A stretch of 64,000 nt of DNA from Pseudomonadota bacterium. Its GTDB lineage: Bacteria > Desulfobacterota > Desulfovibrionia > Desulfovibrionales > Desulfomicrobiaceae. The stretch covers positions 1 through 64,000 of the forward strand of contig JAHIQM010000022.1 in NCBI GenBank assembly GCA_018902545.1, read 5' to 3'. Positions 16,451 through 24,417 of this stretch are shown one piece after another. The translations under genes were made by a program, and so were the position numbers. Numbering within the stretch: position 1 is the stretch's first letter; every line of letters begins with the position of its first letter. Under the pieces are notes generated by a model, which saw nothing but the letters and a program-made list of their open reading frames with translations, had not been told where the DNA came from and searched no databases.

Positions 16451-16519
16451 GTAATATCCTTTTCCAACCATAATCTTTGACGCTTCGGACGCAACCTTGT
16501 CGGATTATTCCGACACTTC

Positions 16520-17131
16520 TCACATATCGGCCAGACCGCGCTCAAGCATGTATCGGATAAGCCCGGAGGTGGTGCTGATGCCGAGTTTGCGCATGGCGCG
16601 AGTGCGGTAGGTGCTGGCGGTCTTGACGCTGACGCCCATGGCCTGGGCGATTGCGGTCATGGTCTCGCCTTTTGCGAGCCTGCGCGCCACATCGCGCTCC
16701 TGGCGGGACAGGGCGTCCATGGCCGATGCCGACCTGCGCGAATCGAGCAGCGATGGGTTGACGTAGATGCCGCCGTCCAAAATGGAGATCATGGCCTCTT
16801 CAAGCTCTTCGGGGGCCGAATTCTTGCTCAGGTAGCCGCGCGCGCCCATGCTCAGACAGCGCTCGGCATACTCGATCTCGTGGTGCATGCTGAGCACGAT
16901 GACGGGCAGGCCCGGAGAGTGTTCCTGTGCATATTCCAGAAAATCCAGACCGCTCCCGTCGGGCAGGGAAATGTCCAGGATGACCAGGTCGAACCGCGTT
17001 TCCTGCAAGACCAGTCGCGCCTCGTGCAAGGTGCCGGCTTCCGAAAATTCACACCCCGGAAACCGATCGATGATAATGTTCATGGTGCCTCGCCGCACCA
17101 CCGCGTGATCGTCCACAATCAAGAAACGCAT
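16520..17131 (-). CDS. NarL/FixJ-family response regulator
   Basis: The protein is 203 aa. A receiver domain (about 1-120) has acidic residues DD at 7-8, phospho-acceptor Asp53 in LVILDISLPDG, Ser in VIVLSM and Lys in GYLSKN. A LuxR-type helix-turn-helix follows (about 140-200; LSRQERDVARRLAKGETMTAIAQAMGVSVKTASTYR). It overlaps the partner kinase gene by 13 bases (17119-17131), so they form a two-component pair. GGGGAGA precedes the ATG. Target genes are not evident; an autoregulatory role or control of nearby rnk cannot be read from sequence. Confidence 0.93.
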   Translation of the reverse strand: MRFLIVDDHAVVRRGTMNIIIDRFPGCEFSEAGTLHEARLVLQETRFDLVILDISLPDGSGLDFLEYAQEHSPGLPVIVLSMHHEIEYAERCLSMGARGYLSKNSAPEELEEAMISILDGGIYVNPSLLDSRRSASAMDALSRQERDVARRLAKGETMTAIAQAMGVSVKTASTYRTRAMRKLGISTTSGLIRYMLERGLADM

Positions 17132-18285
17132 GAACCATTCTCCCCGGTCAGAGGCACCCTGACCGCAATTTCAGTTCCGCCTTTGGGCAGGCGGTTCACC
17201 TTGAGTTTCCCACCGGCGAGGCGCACCCGTTCGCGCATGCCCAGAAGTCCCAGCGACCCCGACGACTCGGCCTGACTCGGGGTGATGCCCCGCCCATTGT
17301 CGGCCACACGCATGACAAGCGCCCCCGCTGCGGCGTGCACGGCCACATGCAGACGGCTGCACCCGGAATGCCGCGCCGCATTGGTCAGGCATTCCTGCAG
17401 CACCCGGTACATGGATGTGGCCAGGTCAGCGGGCAGGTCGGGAATGCCCATTATCTGGTGATCCACGCGCAGTCCGGAGGCCTGCGCAAAGGTGCGGATC
17501 TGCCAGGCCACGGCTTCGACAAATCCCAGCTCGTCGAGCATGGGCGGACGCAGTTCCCGCGAGATGCGGCGTACCGTCTCCAGGGTGCCCGCCACCAGGG
17601 TGCGCAGCTCCACGACCTGCGCGAGGCGGCTGTCACCCGCTTCCTGGAAGGAGCGTTCCAGACGATGCAGCCCCATGTTCATGGCCGTCATGTCCTGCCC
17701 CAGAACGTCGTGGATCTCGCGTGAGATATGGGCCCGCTCCTTCTCGATGCGATCCTGCAGGTATCCCGACAGGGCCCGGTAGCGCTCGCGGGACAGTTCC
17801 AATTCCGCCGTGCGCTCCCGCACCCGCTCTTCGAGGTTCTGCCGGGCCTGATCCAGCCACATGCGCGTCTGCACGCGCTCCGTCACGTCTCGCAGGGACA
17901 GACGCCAGCCATGAAACCTGCCACGCGGATCGAAGACGCGGGTGGTCTCCTGGGACAGCCAAATCTGTGAACCGTCCAGATGGCGAATGCGAAAATCCAT
18001 GGCGGCGATGTCTTTCCGGTGTCCGCAGTCCATGGTCTGCTGCCACTCCGGATAATCTTCGGGCATGATGATCCGCGCAAAAAAATCCTTGTCGCGCCGC
18101 GCATCCTCTGCCGCATACCCCGTCATGCGCAGGCAGGAGGGGGAAACGTAGCGCAGCGACCCGGTGGGCTCCATCCAGATCTCCAGATCATAGGTGAAGT
18201 CGGCCACCGTGCGATACATGTGGAGCAAGGTCCGCTGACGGGAGCGCAGGCGAGGTATGGCGAAACGCGGCTTCATGGGCGTCAT
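17119..18285 (-). CDS. PAS sensor histidine kinase, HisKA_3 (NarX/DegS type)
   Basis: This soluble kinase of about 388 aa pairs with the overlapping NarL-type regulator. A PAS/PAC domain covers roughly 25-145 (YVSPSCLRMTGYAAED, LRDVTERVQ). A coiled coil (LEERVRERTAELELSRERYRAL) and the HisKA_3 dimerisation helix follow, with its His in RAHISREIHDVLGQDM. The HATPase has NAARHSGCSRL, VADNGRGI and GLLGMRERV. The open frame extends about 59 codons further upstream, but that part overlaps rnk and reads as non-protein, so I start at the ATG at 18285 (18276 also possible). Neither has a clear ribosome site. A 12-bp hairpin sits directly before the start. Confidence 0.88.
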   Translation of the reverse strand: MTPMKPRFAIPRLRSRQRTLLHMYRTVADFTYDLEIWMEPTGSLRYVSPSCLRMTGYAAEDARRDKDFFARIIMPEDYPEWQQTMDCGHRKDIAAMDFRIRHLDGSQIWLSQETTRVFDPRGRFHGWRLSLRDVTERVQTRMWLDQARQNLEERVRERTAELELSRERYRALSGYLQDRIEKERAHISREIHDVLGQDMTAMNMGLHRLERSFQEAGDSRLAQVVELRTLVAGTLETVRRISRELRPPMLDELGFVEAVAWQIRTFAQASGLRVDHQIMGIPDLPADLATSMYRVLQECLTNAARHSGCSRLHVAVHAAAGALVMRVADNGRGITPSQAESSGSLGLLGMRERVRLAGGKLKVNRLPKGGTEIAVRVPLTGENGSCVS

Positions 18286-18293
18286 ATGGAACA

Positions 18294-18324
18294 GAAGCGG
18301 CCGGGAGGCAAGCCCGGCCGCTTC
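18294..18324. terminator. Strong 12-bp hairpin between rnk and the kinase gene
   Basis: GAAGCGGCCGGG (18294-18305) pairs perfectly with CCCGGCCGCTTC (18313-18324) around a seven-base loop. On the minus strand it follows the rnk stop by about 50 bases and ends only nine bases before the kinase ATG. It has no T run. It may terminate rnk transcription weakly, or fold over the kinase ribosome-binding region. Confidence 0.55.
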
Positions 18325-18374
18325 CACCGGGTAACGGCGGCAAGAAAGTGCCTGTTTCAGGCAGGCGGCCGGTC

Positions 18375-18788
18375 TCAAACCTCGTATTCGCCCGCCCGTT
18401 CGGGCTGATAGACAATCTCTTCGATACGCACCTGCAGCATCCCGCCGCCAGGCCTGGGCCACTGGATTTCGTCACCAGCGGAAAGCCCAAGCAGTGCGCT
18501 GCCCACCGGGGCCAGGATCGAAATAGTCGAACCCTGGTCGTCAACCCTGCCCGGATAGACAAGAGTCAGACAAAAATCCTCGCCTGCGGGCATGAGCTTG
18601 AATTTTACCTTGGAATTCATGGTCACCACGGTGGACGGAACGTTCTTGGGCTCCACGATGGTGGCGCGGTCCAGTTCCTCCTCCAGATCGGCTTTGCCAG
18701 GAAAGGCCCCTTTGGGCAGGGAATCAAGAAGTATCTCAAGACGCTCGGCGTCAAGAGATGTTATGGTGATGCTTGGTTTTTTGTTCAT
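18375..18788 (-). CDS. rnk: Rnk-type GreA/GreB-family regulator of nucleoside diphosphate kinase
   Basis: The protein is 137 aa, the usual length for Rnk. A short N-terminal coiled coil (ITSLDAERLEILLDSL...LEEELDRA) is followed by the GreA/GreB C-terminal FKBP-like domain: VTMNSKVKFKL, LVYPGRVDDQGSTISILAPVGSALLGLSAGDEI (in pieces). Rnk binds RNA polymerase in the secondary channel but lacks the long Gre coiled coil. AGGAC lies a few bases before the ATG. It stands upstream of a two-component pair, separated by a hairpin. Confidence 0.88.
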   Translation of the reverse strand: MNKKPSITITSLDAERLEILLDSLPKGAFPGKADLEEELDRATIVEPKNVPSTVVTMNSKVKFKLMPAGEDFCLTLVYPGRVDDQGSTISILAPVGSALLGLSAGDEIQWPRPGGGMLQVRIEEIVYQPERAGEYEV

Positions 18789-19385
18789 GTTTGTCCTCGT
18801 ACATATTTTCTTTCGATTTTAAGCACTTCCGGCGACAATCCGCATTTCAAATGATTGAAAAGTCATGGTTTTGCTTCTTCAAGGGGATTCGACTGCGTGC
18901 AGCGACATATCTAGAAAATATTTCATGCTCATGCGGCGCGTGAAGTTCAACAATTAAATCTTACGGAAAGATAAAAATCGTCAAGCTTGCCAGAAAATTC
19001 TTACAAAACAGGCAAATTTTATTGAAAATTGACTGTATGCACAATCATACACCACATACCAAATTTTAAGAAAGAAATATTTTTTTAACGAAAAATTCAT
19101 TTTTCAATTTTTGAACTTCAGTAAAAATATGATTCTTTTTGTGAGTATCCTGCAACATAAGTTCAGATAAATAATTTTAAGAGACAAGCTTGCCAAACTT
19201 GCATGAATCAAAAAATGCGGATGCAAGTCGCCATCTTTTGAATCCGGCATTCCCAAGGGGAGGCTTCCACGCGGCGGAAGCCTCGACCCTGGACCGCTCA
19301 AGGCCCGCGCCTCGGGCGTGCTGACGCGGGCCAGGGACAGTCTATTATTACATGTTAAATATGTATAAATGCCGCTCATTTATTG
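18789..19385. other. Long AT-rich intergenic region with one GC-rich structured patch
   Basis: No gene is supported. Most of 18900-19200 is AT-rich and featureless. At 19260-19340 GC content rises abruptly and inverted repeats appear: GAGGCTTCC/GGAAGCCTC (about 19260-19283) and GGCCCGCG/CGCGGGCC (19302-19309 with 19325-19332), with CCCTGG/CCAGGG outside. This could be a small structured RNA or terminator cluster. The overlapping 91-codon frame looks like a chance ORF. Confidence 0.4.
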
Positions 19386-19443
19386 CAATGAAGAAGGGCC
19401 CTGCGACGATTCTTTCAAAGCGTCGCGGGGCCCTTCTTCATTG
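19386..19443. terminator. Very long hairpin downstream of the slipin gene
   Basis: A 23-base arm (19386-19408) pairs with 19421-19443 with a single G-U position and a 12-base loop. It lies about 50 bases beyond the slipin stop and probably terminates the nfeD-slipin operon. It lacks a clean T run. Confidence 0.7.
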
Positions 19444-19495
19444 CTCTCAACTGCAATCATGTCCCTTACTTAAACGTCTAACGCCCCGGTCCAGG

Positions 19496-20254
19496 TCAGG
19501 ACTTTCCTCCGAACAGGGATTTCAAGGTGTCGATGGGTACCGGGAAGACGATGGTCGAGTTCTTTTCGCCCGCGATTTCGCCCAGGGTCTGCAGATAGCG
19601 CAACTGAATCGCGTTGGGGCTTTCGGACAGCTTATCGGCAGCTTGCACCAGCTTGTGCGCGGCCTGTTCTTCGCCGTCAGCATGAATGACCTTGGCGCGC
19701 CGCTGCCGCTCCGCCTCCGCCTGCTTGGCGATGGCCCGGATCATGGATTCGTCGAGATCGACATGCTTGATTTCAACGTTGCTGACCTTGACCCCCCAGC
19801 CGTCGGTCTGGCGGTCGAGGATCTTCTGGATGTCTTCGTTGAGTTTGTCGCGCTCGGCCAGAATTTCGTCGAGCTCATGCTTGCCGAGCACGGAGCGCAG
19901 TGTGGTCTGGGCCAACTGGCTGGTGGCGTCCATGAAATGCTCCACGGCGATGATGGACTTTTCCGGATCGACGACCCGGTAGTAGACCACCGCGTTGACC
20001 CGCACAGAGACGTTGTCGTGGGAGATGACGTCCTGGGTGGGGACGTCCATGACCACGGTACGCAGGTCAACGCGCACCATCTGTTGGACGAAGGGGACGA
20101 GGATGATCATGCCCGGACCCTTGACCTTGTCGAATCGGCCCAGGGTGAAGACCACCCCGCGTTCGTATTCGCGCAGGATCTTGATCGTATAGTACAGCAG
20201 CACCGCCAGCAGGACGATGATGAAGGTCACGATTTGCAGGGAGTAGGGATTCAT
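19496..20254 (-). CDS. Slipin (stomatin-like SPFH/Band 7 membrane protein)
   Basis: The protein is 252 aa. An N-terminal membrane hairpin (about 7-26) is followed by [17 protein letters not shown] and [21 protein letters not shown], the hallmark of bacterial slipins. The Band 7 domain ([22 protein letters not shown]) and a coiled coil rich in Ala/Glu/Arg ([20 protein letters not shown]) follow. Slipins assemble in membrane microdomains, and the NfeD-type protease partner cleaves their C-terminal region. Here nfeD lies 12 bases upstream on the same strand, the classical pairing. AAGGAG precedes the ATG. Confidence 0.93.
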   Translation of the reverse strand: MNPYSLQIVTFIIVLLAVLLYYTIKILREYERGVVFTLGRFDKVKGPGMIILVPFVQQMVRVDLRTVVMDVPTQDVISHDNVSVRVNAVVYYRVVDPEKSIIAVEHFMDATSQLAQTTLRSVLGKHELDEILAERDKLNEDIQKILDRQTDGWGVKVSNVEIKHVDLDESMIRAIAKQAEAERQRRAKVIHADGEEQAAHKLVQAADKLSESPNAIQLRYLQTLGEIAGEKNSTIVFPVPIDTLKSLFGGKS

Positions 20255-20266
20255 TCGGTTCTCCTT

Positions 20267-21712
20267 TTATTGGTTGCCGTTGCCGGATTGGGCCAAAGTG
20301 ACGGACAGGACGAGGCCTTCGTCCTCAAGGGTGATGACGCGGACCGTGTCGCCCTTGCGGACCGGGTGATCGCAGCGGGCCGCCCAATCTTCGCCCCGCA
20401 GGTGCACCCGCCCGAAGCCATCCGTGAAATCCTGGATGGCTTCGGCTTCGAGCCCGGCCATGCTCTCGCGGACGCTCTGACGCGGCCTGCGCAGGGTGCG
20501 CGCGGCCACCCAGACTATGCCGCCGAAAACCAGGGCCGAACCGGCCCCCATGCCGGCGATGACGGCCGTGTTGACACGGAATTCCGGCATGTCGCCCTCG
20601 AACAGGATGACCGACCCGGCCACCACGGCGATAATGCCGCCGATGCCAAGAATCCCGAAGGCCGGGACGAAAAGCTCCACCCCGATCAGCGCCATCCCCA
20701 GCAGAATCAGCGCCAGCCCCGCGTAGTTTACGGGCAGGATTTGGAAGGCGTACAGGGCCAGCAGCAGGCAGATGCCTCCGATGACGCCGGGCACCAGAGA
20801 GCCGGGATTGTATCCTTCGAGCATCAGGCCGTAGATGCCCACCATCAAGAGCATGTACGCCAGGGTCGGGTTGGTGATGATGGCCAGCAGCTCGGTGCGC
20901 CAGTCGGTCTCGATCTCGACGGTGGTCAGGCCGGACGTTTGCAGTGTGCGCGTGCCACTCTCCATGCGCACCTCGCGCCCGTCGATGGCTTCAAGGAGTT
21001 CGGGCAGGCTGGACACGACAACGTCGACGACCCCCTGCTCCAGCGCCTCGGAAGCCGTCAGGCTGACAGCCTCACGCACCGCGCGCTCGGCCCACTCGGC
21101 GTTGCGGCCATGGCGCTCGGCCAGGCCCTTGATGTAGGCCACGGCGTCATTGACGACCTTTCGGCCCATGGCGTCGTCGGGCAGATTCTTTGGCTCCTCT
21201 GTGGCGTTGACGCCTTCATCCCCGTCCCGACTTTTTTTCAGGGCGTCGCGGGCGCGCTCCCAGCTCGATGGCGATTTGTCGCTCTCGCCGCCCCCGATCT
21301 GCACCGGCGTGGCTGAACCGAGATTGGTGGCCGGGGACATGGCCGCGACATGGCTGGCGTAGAGGATGTACGTCCCGGCGCTGGCCGCGCGGGATCCGGC
21401 CGGGGCGACCCAGGTCACCACCGGTACCTCGGCGGCCAGGATCTTGCGGATGATGTCGCGCATGGAGGCGTCAAGGCCGCCGGGAGTGTTCAGGCGCAAC
21501 ACGACCACCTCCACGCCGTCTTTCTCGGCAAGAGTGATGTTGCGCACGATGTGGTCGCGGGTGGCCGGGCCGATGGCGTCATCGACGGTCAGGATGTAGG
21601 CCCGCCGACCCGTGTCCGCCTCCTGTGCAAAAACAAAACCAGCCAGGACCACAAGAAGGGCCGCCAGCAAGCCGACAGTGCTCAGGGAATTGGTGTTTTG
21701 GTAATTTGCCAT
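20267..21712 (-). CDS. NfeD-type membrane serine protease (ClpP class)
   Basis: The 481-aa protein has a signal peptide (cleaved about residue 30) and a ClpP-like protease domain: VVVLRLNTPGGLDASM, then PAGSRAASAGTYILYASHVAAMSP. The Ser nucleophile lies in the AASAGT turn and the Lys in NDAVAYIKGLAERHGR, as in the archaeal 1510-N protease. A cluster of four to five membrane helices (about 270-400) and a C-terminal OB-fold NfeD domain (FGRVHLRGEDWAARCD) follow. It acts with the adjacent slipin. A charged insertion (DALKKSRDGDEGVNATEE) follows the Ser strand. The ATG has no strong ribosome site. Confidence 0.92.
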   Translation of the reverse strand: MANYQNTNSLSTVGLLAALLVVLAGFVFAQEADTGRRAYILTVDDAIGPATRDHIVRNITLAEKDGVEVVVLRLNTPGGLDASMRDIIRKILAAEVPVVTWVAPAGSRAASAGTYILYASHVAAMSPATNLGSATPVQIGGGESDKSPSSWERARDALKKSRDGDEGVNATEEPKNLPDDAMGRKVVNDAVAYIKGLAERHGRNAEWAERAVREAVSLTASEALEQGVVDVVVSSLPELLEAIDGREVRMESGTRTLQTSGLTTVEIETDWRTELLAIITNPTLAYMLLMVGIYGLMLEGYNPGSLVPGVIGGICLLLALYAFQILPVNYAGLALILLGMALIGVELFVPAFGILGIGGIIAVVAGSVILFEGDMPEFRVNTAVIAGMGAGSALVFGGIVWVAARTLRRPRQSVRESMAGLEAEAIQDFTDGFGRVHLRGEDWAARCDHPVRKGDTVRVITLEDEGLVLSVTLAQSGNGNQ

Positions 21713-21843
21713 AGTTTTATCATAAGGCCATTAATCAAATGATTCAAGGCCGAGGAAGAATTTCACCCCACTCGCATCCAGGAGGACGGTATTGATCGCT
21801 TCCCGGCACAGGGCATCGACACCACCAATTTCAATACGAACGT

Positions 21844-21891
21844 GCAACGTTGTTGCTTCCCCCTTGACTCCATGCAACAGTGTTGCATAAT
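21844..21891 (+). promoter_or_regulatory. znuA promoter with two Zur-like operators
   Basis: TTGACT (21864-21869) and CATAAT (21886-21891) are 16 bases apart. The palindrome ATGCAACAGTGTTGCAT (21872-21888; 7-bp arms) fills the spacer. A second copy of the core GCAAC-N3-GTTGC sits at 21844-21856, 30 bp upstream, about three helical turns. This arrangement, in front of a zinc-binding protein gene, points to Zur repression under zinc sufficiency. The regulator's identity is inferred. Confidence 0.7.
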
Positions 21892-21918
21892 CATTGATCT
21901 CAAAACGTGGAGGAAATC

Positions 21919-22899
21919 ATGAAAAAAAGCATCGCATTCTTGACGCAGGCCCTGCTCCTGCTGGCCGTAACGGCTATTGCCGGATCGGCCTGGGCCGCGC
22001 CCTCCGCCTTTGTGACCATCACCCCTCAAAAATATTTTGTGGACAGGATCAGCGGAGGCAAAACGTCCGTTTCGGTCATGGTCGAAGCAGGAGCAAACCC
22101 TCACGCCTACGAGCCCAAACCGAGGCAGATGGCCGATCTGGGCAAAGCTTCCATCTACTTCACCATTGGCGACAGCTTCGACCAGACATGGTTGTCGCGG
22201 ATCGTCAGCGCGAACCCGGGGATAACGGTCGTACATACGGCCGAGGGCATCGAAAAAATCCCCATGATCGACGGGCATGATGACAAGGATCACAAAGGTG
22301 AAGCTCACGGTCACAAGGACGCCGGACACGGTCATGATGACGAAGCGCATGGCCACGATGACACGACTCAAAGTCACGGCAGCGATGCCCACGGCCATGA
22401 TCGCGGCACCCTTGACCCGCACATCTGGCTGGACCCGGCCCTGGTCAAGATCCAGGCCGCCCACATCCGGGACGGACTGTCCACGGTCGATCCAGATGGC
22501 GCGCAGGAATATGCGGCCAATGCCGCCGCGTTCATTCAGGAGCTCGACGAGCTGGATTCCGAACTGCGGACCATCCTCTCCGTCCTGCCCGAGGATCGCA
22601 GAACATTTCTCGTCTTCCACCCGTCCTGGGGATATTTCGCCAAGGCTTACGAACTGAAGCAGGCCTCTATCGAGATCGAAGGCAAGGAGCCCAGCCCCAG
22701 GGACATGGCCCGCATCATCGCCCTGGGCAAGGAGACCGGAGCCAAGGTCGTTTTTGTGCAACCGCAGTTTTCGGAAAAAAGCGCAAGCGTCATCGCCAAG
22801 CAAATCGGTGCCCAGGTCGTCCGGCTCGACCCCCTGGCCGCAGACTGGTCCGAAAACCTCCGCAAAGCCGCCCATGCTTTTGTCGATGCGTTGAAATAG
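21919..22899 (+). CDS. znuA: Zinc ABC transporter substrate-binding protein (ZnuA/TroA type)
   Basis: This periplasmic metal receptor of 326 aa has a signal peptide (MKKSIAFLTQ..., cleavage near AWA). The cluster A-1 fold contains metal-ligand histidines in GANPHAYEP, TLDPHIWLDP and FLVFHPSWGYF, and the late Asp in VVRLDPLAADW. Between the first two is a His/Asp-rich loop (about residues 115-170, many HGHD pairs) typical of zinc-specific members, which scavenge Zn2+. GGAGG precedes the ATG at 21919. No znuB/znuC permease or ATPase genes follow; the next feature is tRNA-Leu, so the transporter partners must lie elsewhere. Two Zur-like operators lie upstream. Confidence 0.93.
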   Translation: MKKSIAFLTQALLLLAVTAIAGSAWAAPSAFVTITPQKYFVDRISGGKTSVSVMVEAGANPHAYEPKPRQMADLGKASIYFTIGDSFDQTWLSRIVSANPGITVVHTAEGIEKIPMIDGHDDKDHKGEAHGHKDAGHGHDDEAHGHDDTTQSHGSDAHGHDRGTLDPHIWLDPALVKIQAAHIRDGLSTVDPDGAQEYAANAAAFIQELDELDSELRTILSVLPEDRRTFLVFHPSWGYFAKAYELKQASIEIEGKEPSPRDMARIIALGKETGAKVVFVQPQFSEKSASVIAKQIGAQVVRLDPLAADWSENLRKAAHAFVDALK

Positions 22900-23142
22900 G
22901 CAGTGAGGTGGAGAACAAACGACGCGAGAGACGCTGCTATCCATAGCCTGGTGGGACTAGCGCGCTGAAAGGATCACGAAGCACCTTGAGGCGATTGTGA
23001 ACAACGATCTTGAAGCGTTGTGCGAGGCGAACAGGTCGGGTTGAAACAAGGCGAATCTCGGAGCGTCATTGCGGTTCGATCCCCAGACCAGAGGAGGTAG
23101 GGCAAAATCCTTCTGCAACAGAGACTTCTCCCAAGAATCCGG

Positions 23143-23171
23143 TTGACTTTGAAATACGGCTTCACTAAGAA
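23143..23171 (+). promoter_or_regulatory. Promoter of tRNA-Leu
   Basis: TTGACT (23143-23148), 17 bases, then TAAGAA (23166-23171), placing the start about 5 bases before the tRNA. The preceding 240 bases (22900-23142) hold no gene that I can see. Confidence 0.65.
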
Positions 23172-23182
23172 CGACTCCTCAC

Positions 23183-23268
23183 GCCGGAGTGGTGGAATGG
23201 TAGACGCAGTGGACTCAAAATCCACCGGGGGCAACCCCTTGCGAGTTCGAGTCTCGCCTCCGGTACCA
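23183..23268 (+). tRNA. tRNA-Leu (anticodon CAA)
   Basis: This is an 86-base class II tRNA. Acceptor GCCGGAG pairs with CTCCGGT, then A and an encoded CCA. The anticodon stem GTGGA/TCCAC holds the loop CTCAAAA with CAA. A long variable arm (CGGGGGCAACCCCTTG) and the T loop TTCGAGT follow. It decodes UUG. Confidence 0.97.
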
Positions 23269-23276
23269 TAAAAATC

Positions 23277-23315
23277 AAAGGGTTAGCAGCTTAACAGGCC
23301 GCTAACCCTTTTTTT
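23277..23315 (+). terminator. Intrinsic terminator after tRNA-Leu
   Basis: AAAGGGTTAGC (23277-23287) pairs with GCTAACCCTTT (23301-23311), followed by further T residues. Confidence 0.9.
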
Positions 23316-23417
23316 GCGCTCAATTACCGGGTCAGCGAACGATTTGAGCCTTCCCCGTATTGGTCAGTTCACTGTGCTTGCCGTCTGGCCAGTTGATTCA
23401 AACTCGCCCATGCAAAA

Positions 23418-23735
23418 TCATACACTGTGGCCATGCTGTTTTTCTGCCGGAACCAAGGCGATGCGCATACCCATAGCCCCGGCCACGCCCATCAGCGTTT
23501 TGAGGTTTGGATTCCCTTTACTGGACAGGCTCTTGTAGAGAGTCTTTTCGTGCAGTCCGGTAGCTCTGGCCACTTCCGGCATGCCGCCAAAAGCCTTGGA
23601 AACATTGCGCAGGGCCAACAGGAATCCTTCCGTATCCCCGTCTTTCAGGCATGCATTGAGCATGTCCGCCGCCAGTGCGGGATCATCCCGATATAGCTGG
23701 ATAGCTACATCATCAAAGGGTTTTGTAACGTACAT
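23418..23735 (-). CDS. HigA-like antitoxin (addiction-module HTH protein)
   Basis: This 105-aa protein resembles the putative addiction module antidote family. An N-terminal toxin-neutralising segment (FDDVAIQLYRDDPALAADMLNACL) is followed by an HTH: GGMPEVARATGLHEKTLYKSLSSKGNPNLKTL (in pieces; about 50-82). It overlaps the toxin gene by 31 bases in toxin-first order, as in higBA. It should bind its own promoter and inhibit the toxin. Confidence 0.87.
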   Translation of the reverse strand: MYVTKPFDDVAIQLYRDDPALAADMLNACLKDGDTEGFLLALRNVSKAFGGMPEVARATGLHEKTLYKSLSSKGNPNLKTLMGVAGAMGMRIALVPAEKQHGHSV

Positions 23736-24064
23736 TTCTTCCTCCGTTCGTAGTCGGACATGTATTCCTTGGCCCGTTCAATATCCGCCGTCTGCGTCCG
23801 CTTGTCCCCGGCGCACAGCAACAGGATGATCTTGATGCCGTCCTGTGTGTAATACACGCGGTATCCAGGCCCGTGATCAATGCGCAGTTCGGCCAATCCC
23901 TCGCCGAGACCTTTGTGGTCGCCGAAATTTCCCAAAGATACTCGCTGAATGCGCCGCAAAACATGCACCTTGGCCTGCCTGTCTCTCAGCTTGACCAGCC
24001 AGCCTTCAAACGGCGCTATTCCTTCGGCGGTTTGATAGACGACTATTTCCAATAGCGTGTTCAT
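23705..24064 (-). CDS. RelE/HigB-family toxin
   Basis: The 119-aa protein is of the phage-derived Gp49-like/HigB type, a ribosome-dependent or free mRNA endonuclease. Marks are FEGWLVKLRDRQAKVHVLRRIQRV, GNFGDHKGLGEGLAELRIDHGPGYRVYY and IILLLCAGDKRTQTADIERAKEYM. The basic helix and GPGYRVYY strand are characteristic. It is upstream of and overlaps its antitoxin. ATG at 24064 chosen; a GTG two codons earlier is possible. It lies between tRNA-Leu and a repeat-bracketed cassette, an accessory location. Confidence 0.88.
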   Translation of the reverse strand: MNTLLEIVVYQTAEGIAPFEGWLVKLRDRQAKVHVLRRIQRVSLGNFGDHKGLGEGLAELRIDHGPGYRVYYTQDGIKIILLLCAGDKRTQTADIERAKEYMSDYERRKKCTLQNPLMM

Positions 24065-24310
24065 GCCCACTTAGTAGTTTTTAATCTACTCACAGTCAAC
24101 CCAGCTTGACTACGGGCGTGAGGACGCCTTTTGCTTGCGCCGGAAGCTAGCAACTGTGAAACGCGCTTGCAAAGTCCGTTACAAATTTTGCACCGAATCA
24201 ACATTATCCCGAACAATTCGGTGAGTAAGTGGTCATGTTTTTGAATAATTTCTTGTGATTCAATAAAATTGGAAATAATAGACTGAAAAATTCGTTGCGG
24301 CTCCGGTCGG

Positions 24311-24397
24311 AGGTAAGTCAACGGCAGACTTGACCCCTTTTCTTCGGCAGACTTGACCCCTTTTCTTGATGACCCCTTTTCTTGACCCCTTTTTCTA
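24311..24397. repeat. Left array of GACCCCTTTT repeats (REP-like), inverted relative to the right array
   Basis: Two identical 22-base units (GGCAGACTTGACCCCTTTTC plus TT) lie at 24323-24344 and 24346-24367. Two shorter copies of GACCCCTTTT follow at 24371 and 24384. The outermost 27 bases (24311-24337) match the reverse complement of 25354-25380 at 24 positions. With the right array they bracket a single unknown gene. The stretch from 24065 to 24310 shows no gene. Confidence 0.85.
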
Positions 24398-24417
24398 ACT
24401 ATCAATTGAAAGTACAT

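Noticed and set aside
19352-21316. 654-codon plus-strand frame opposite slipin and nfeD
   Set aside because: Antisense shadow of two well-recognised genes; His/Asp-rich composition typical of GC-rich antisense frames.
21763-22944. 393-codon minus-strand frame opposite znuA
   Set aside because: Antisense of a clear ZnuA with signal peptide and metal ligands.
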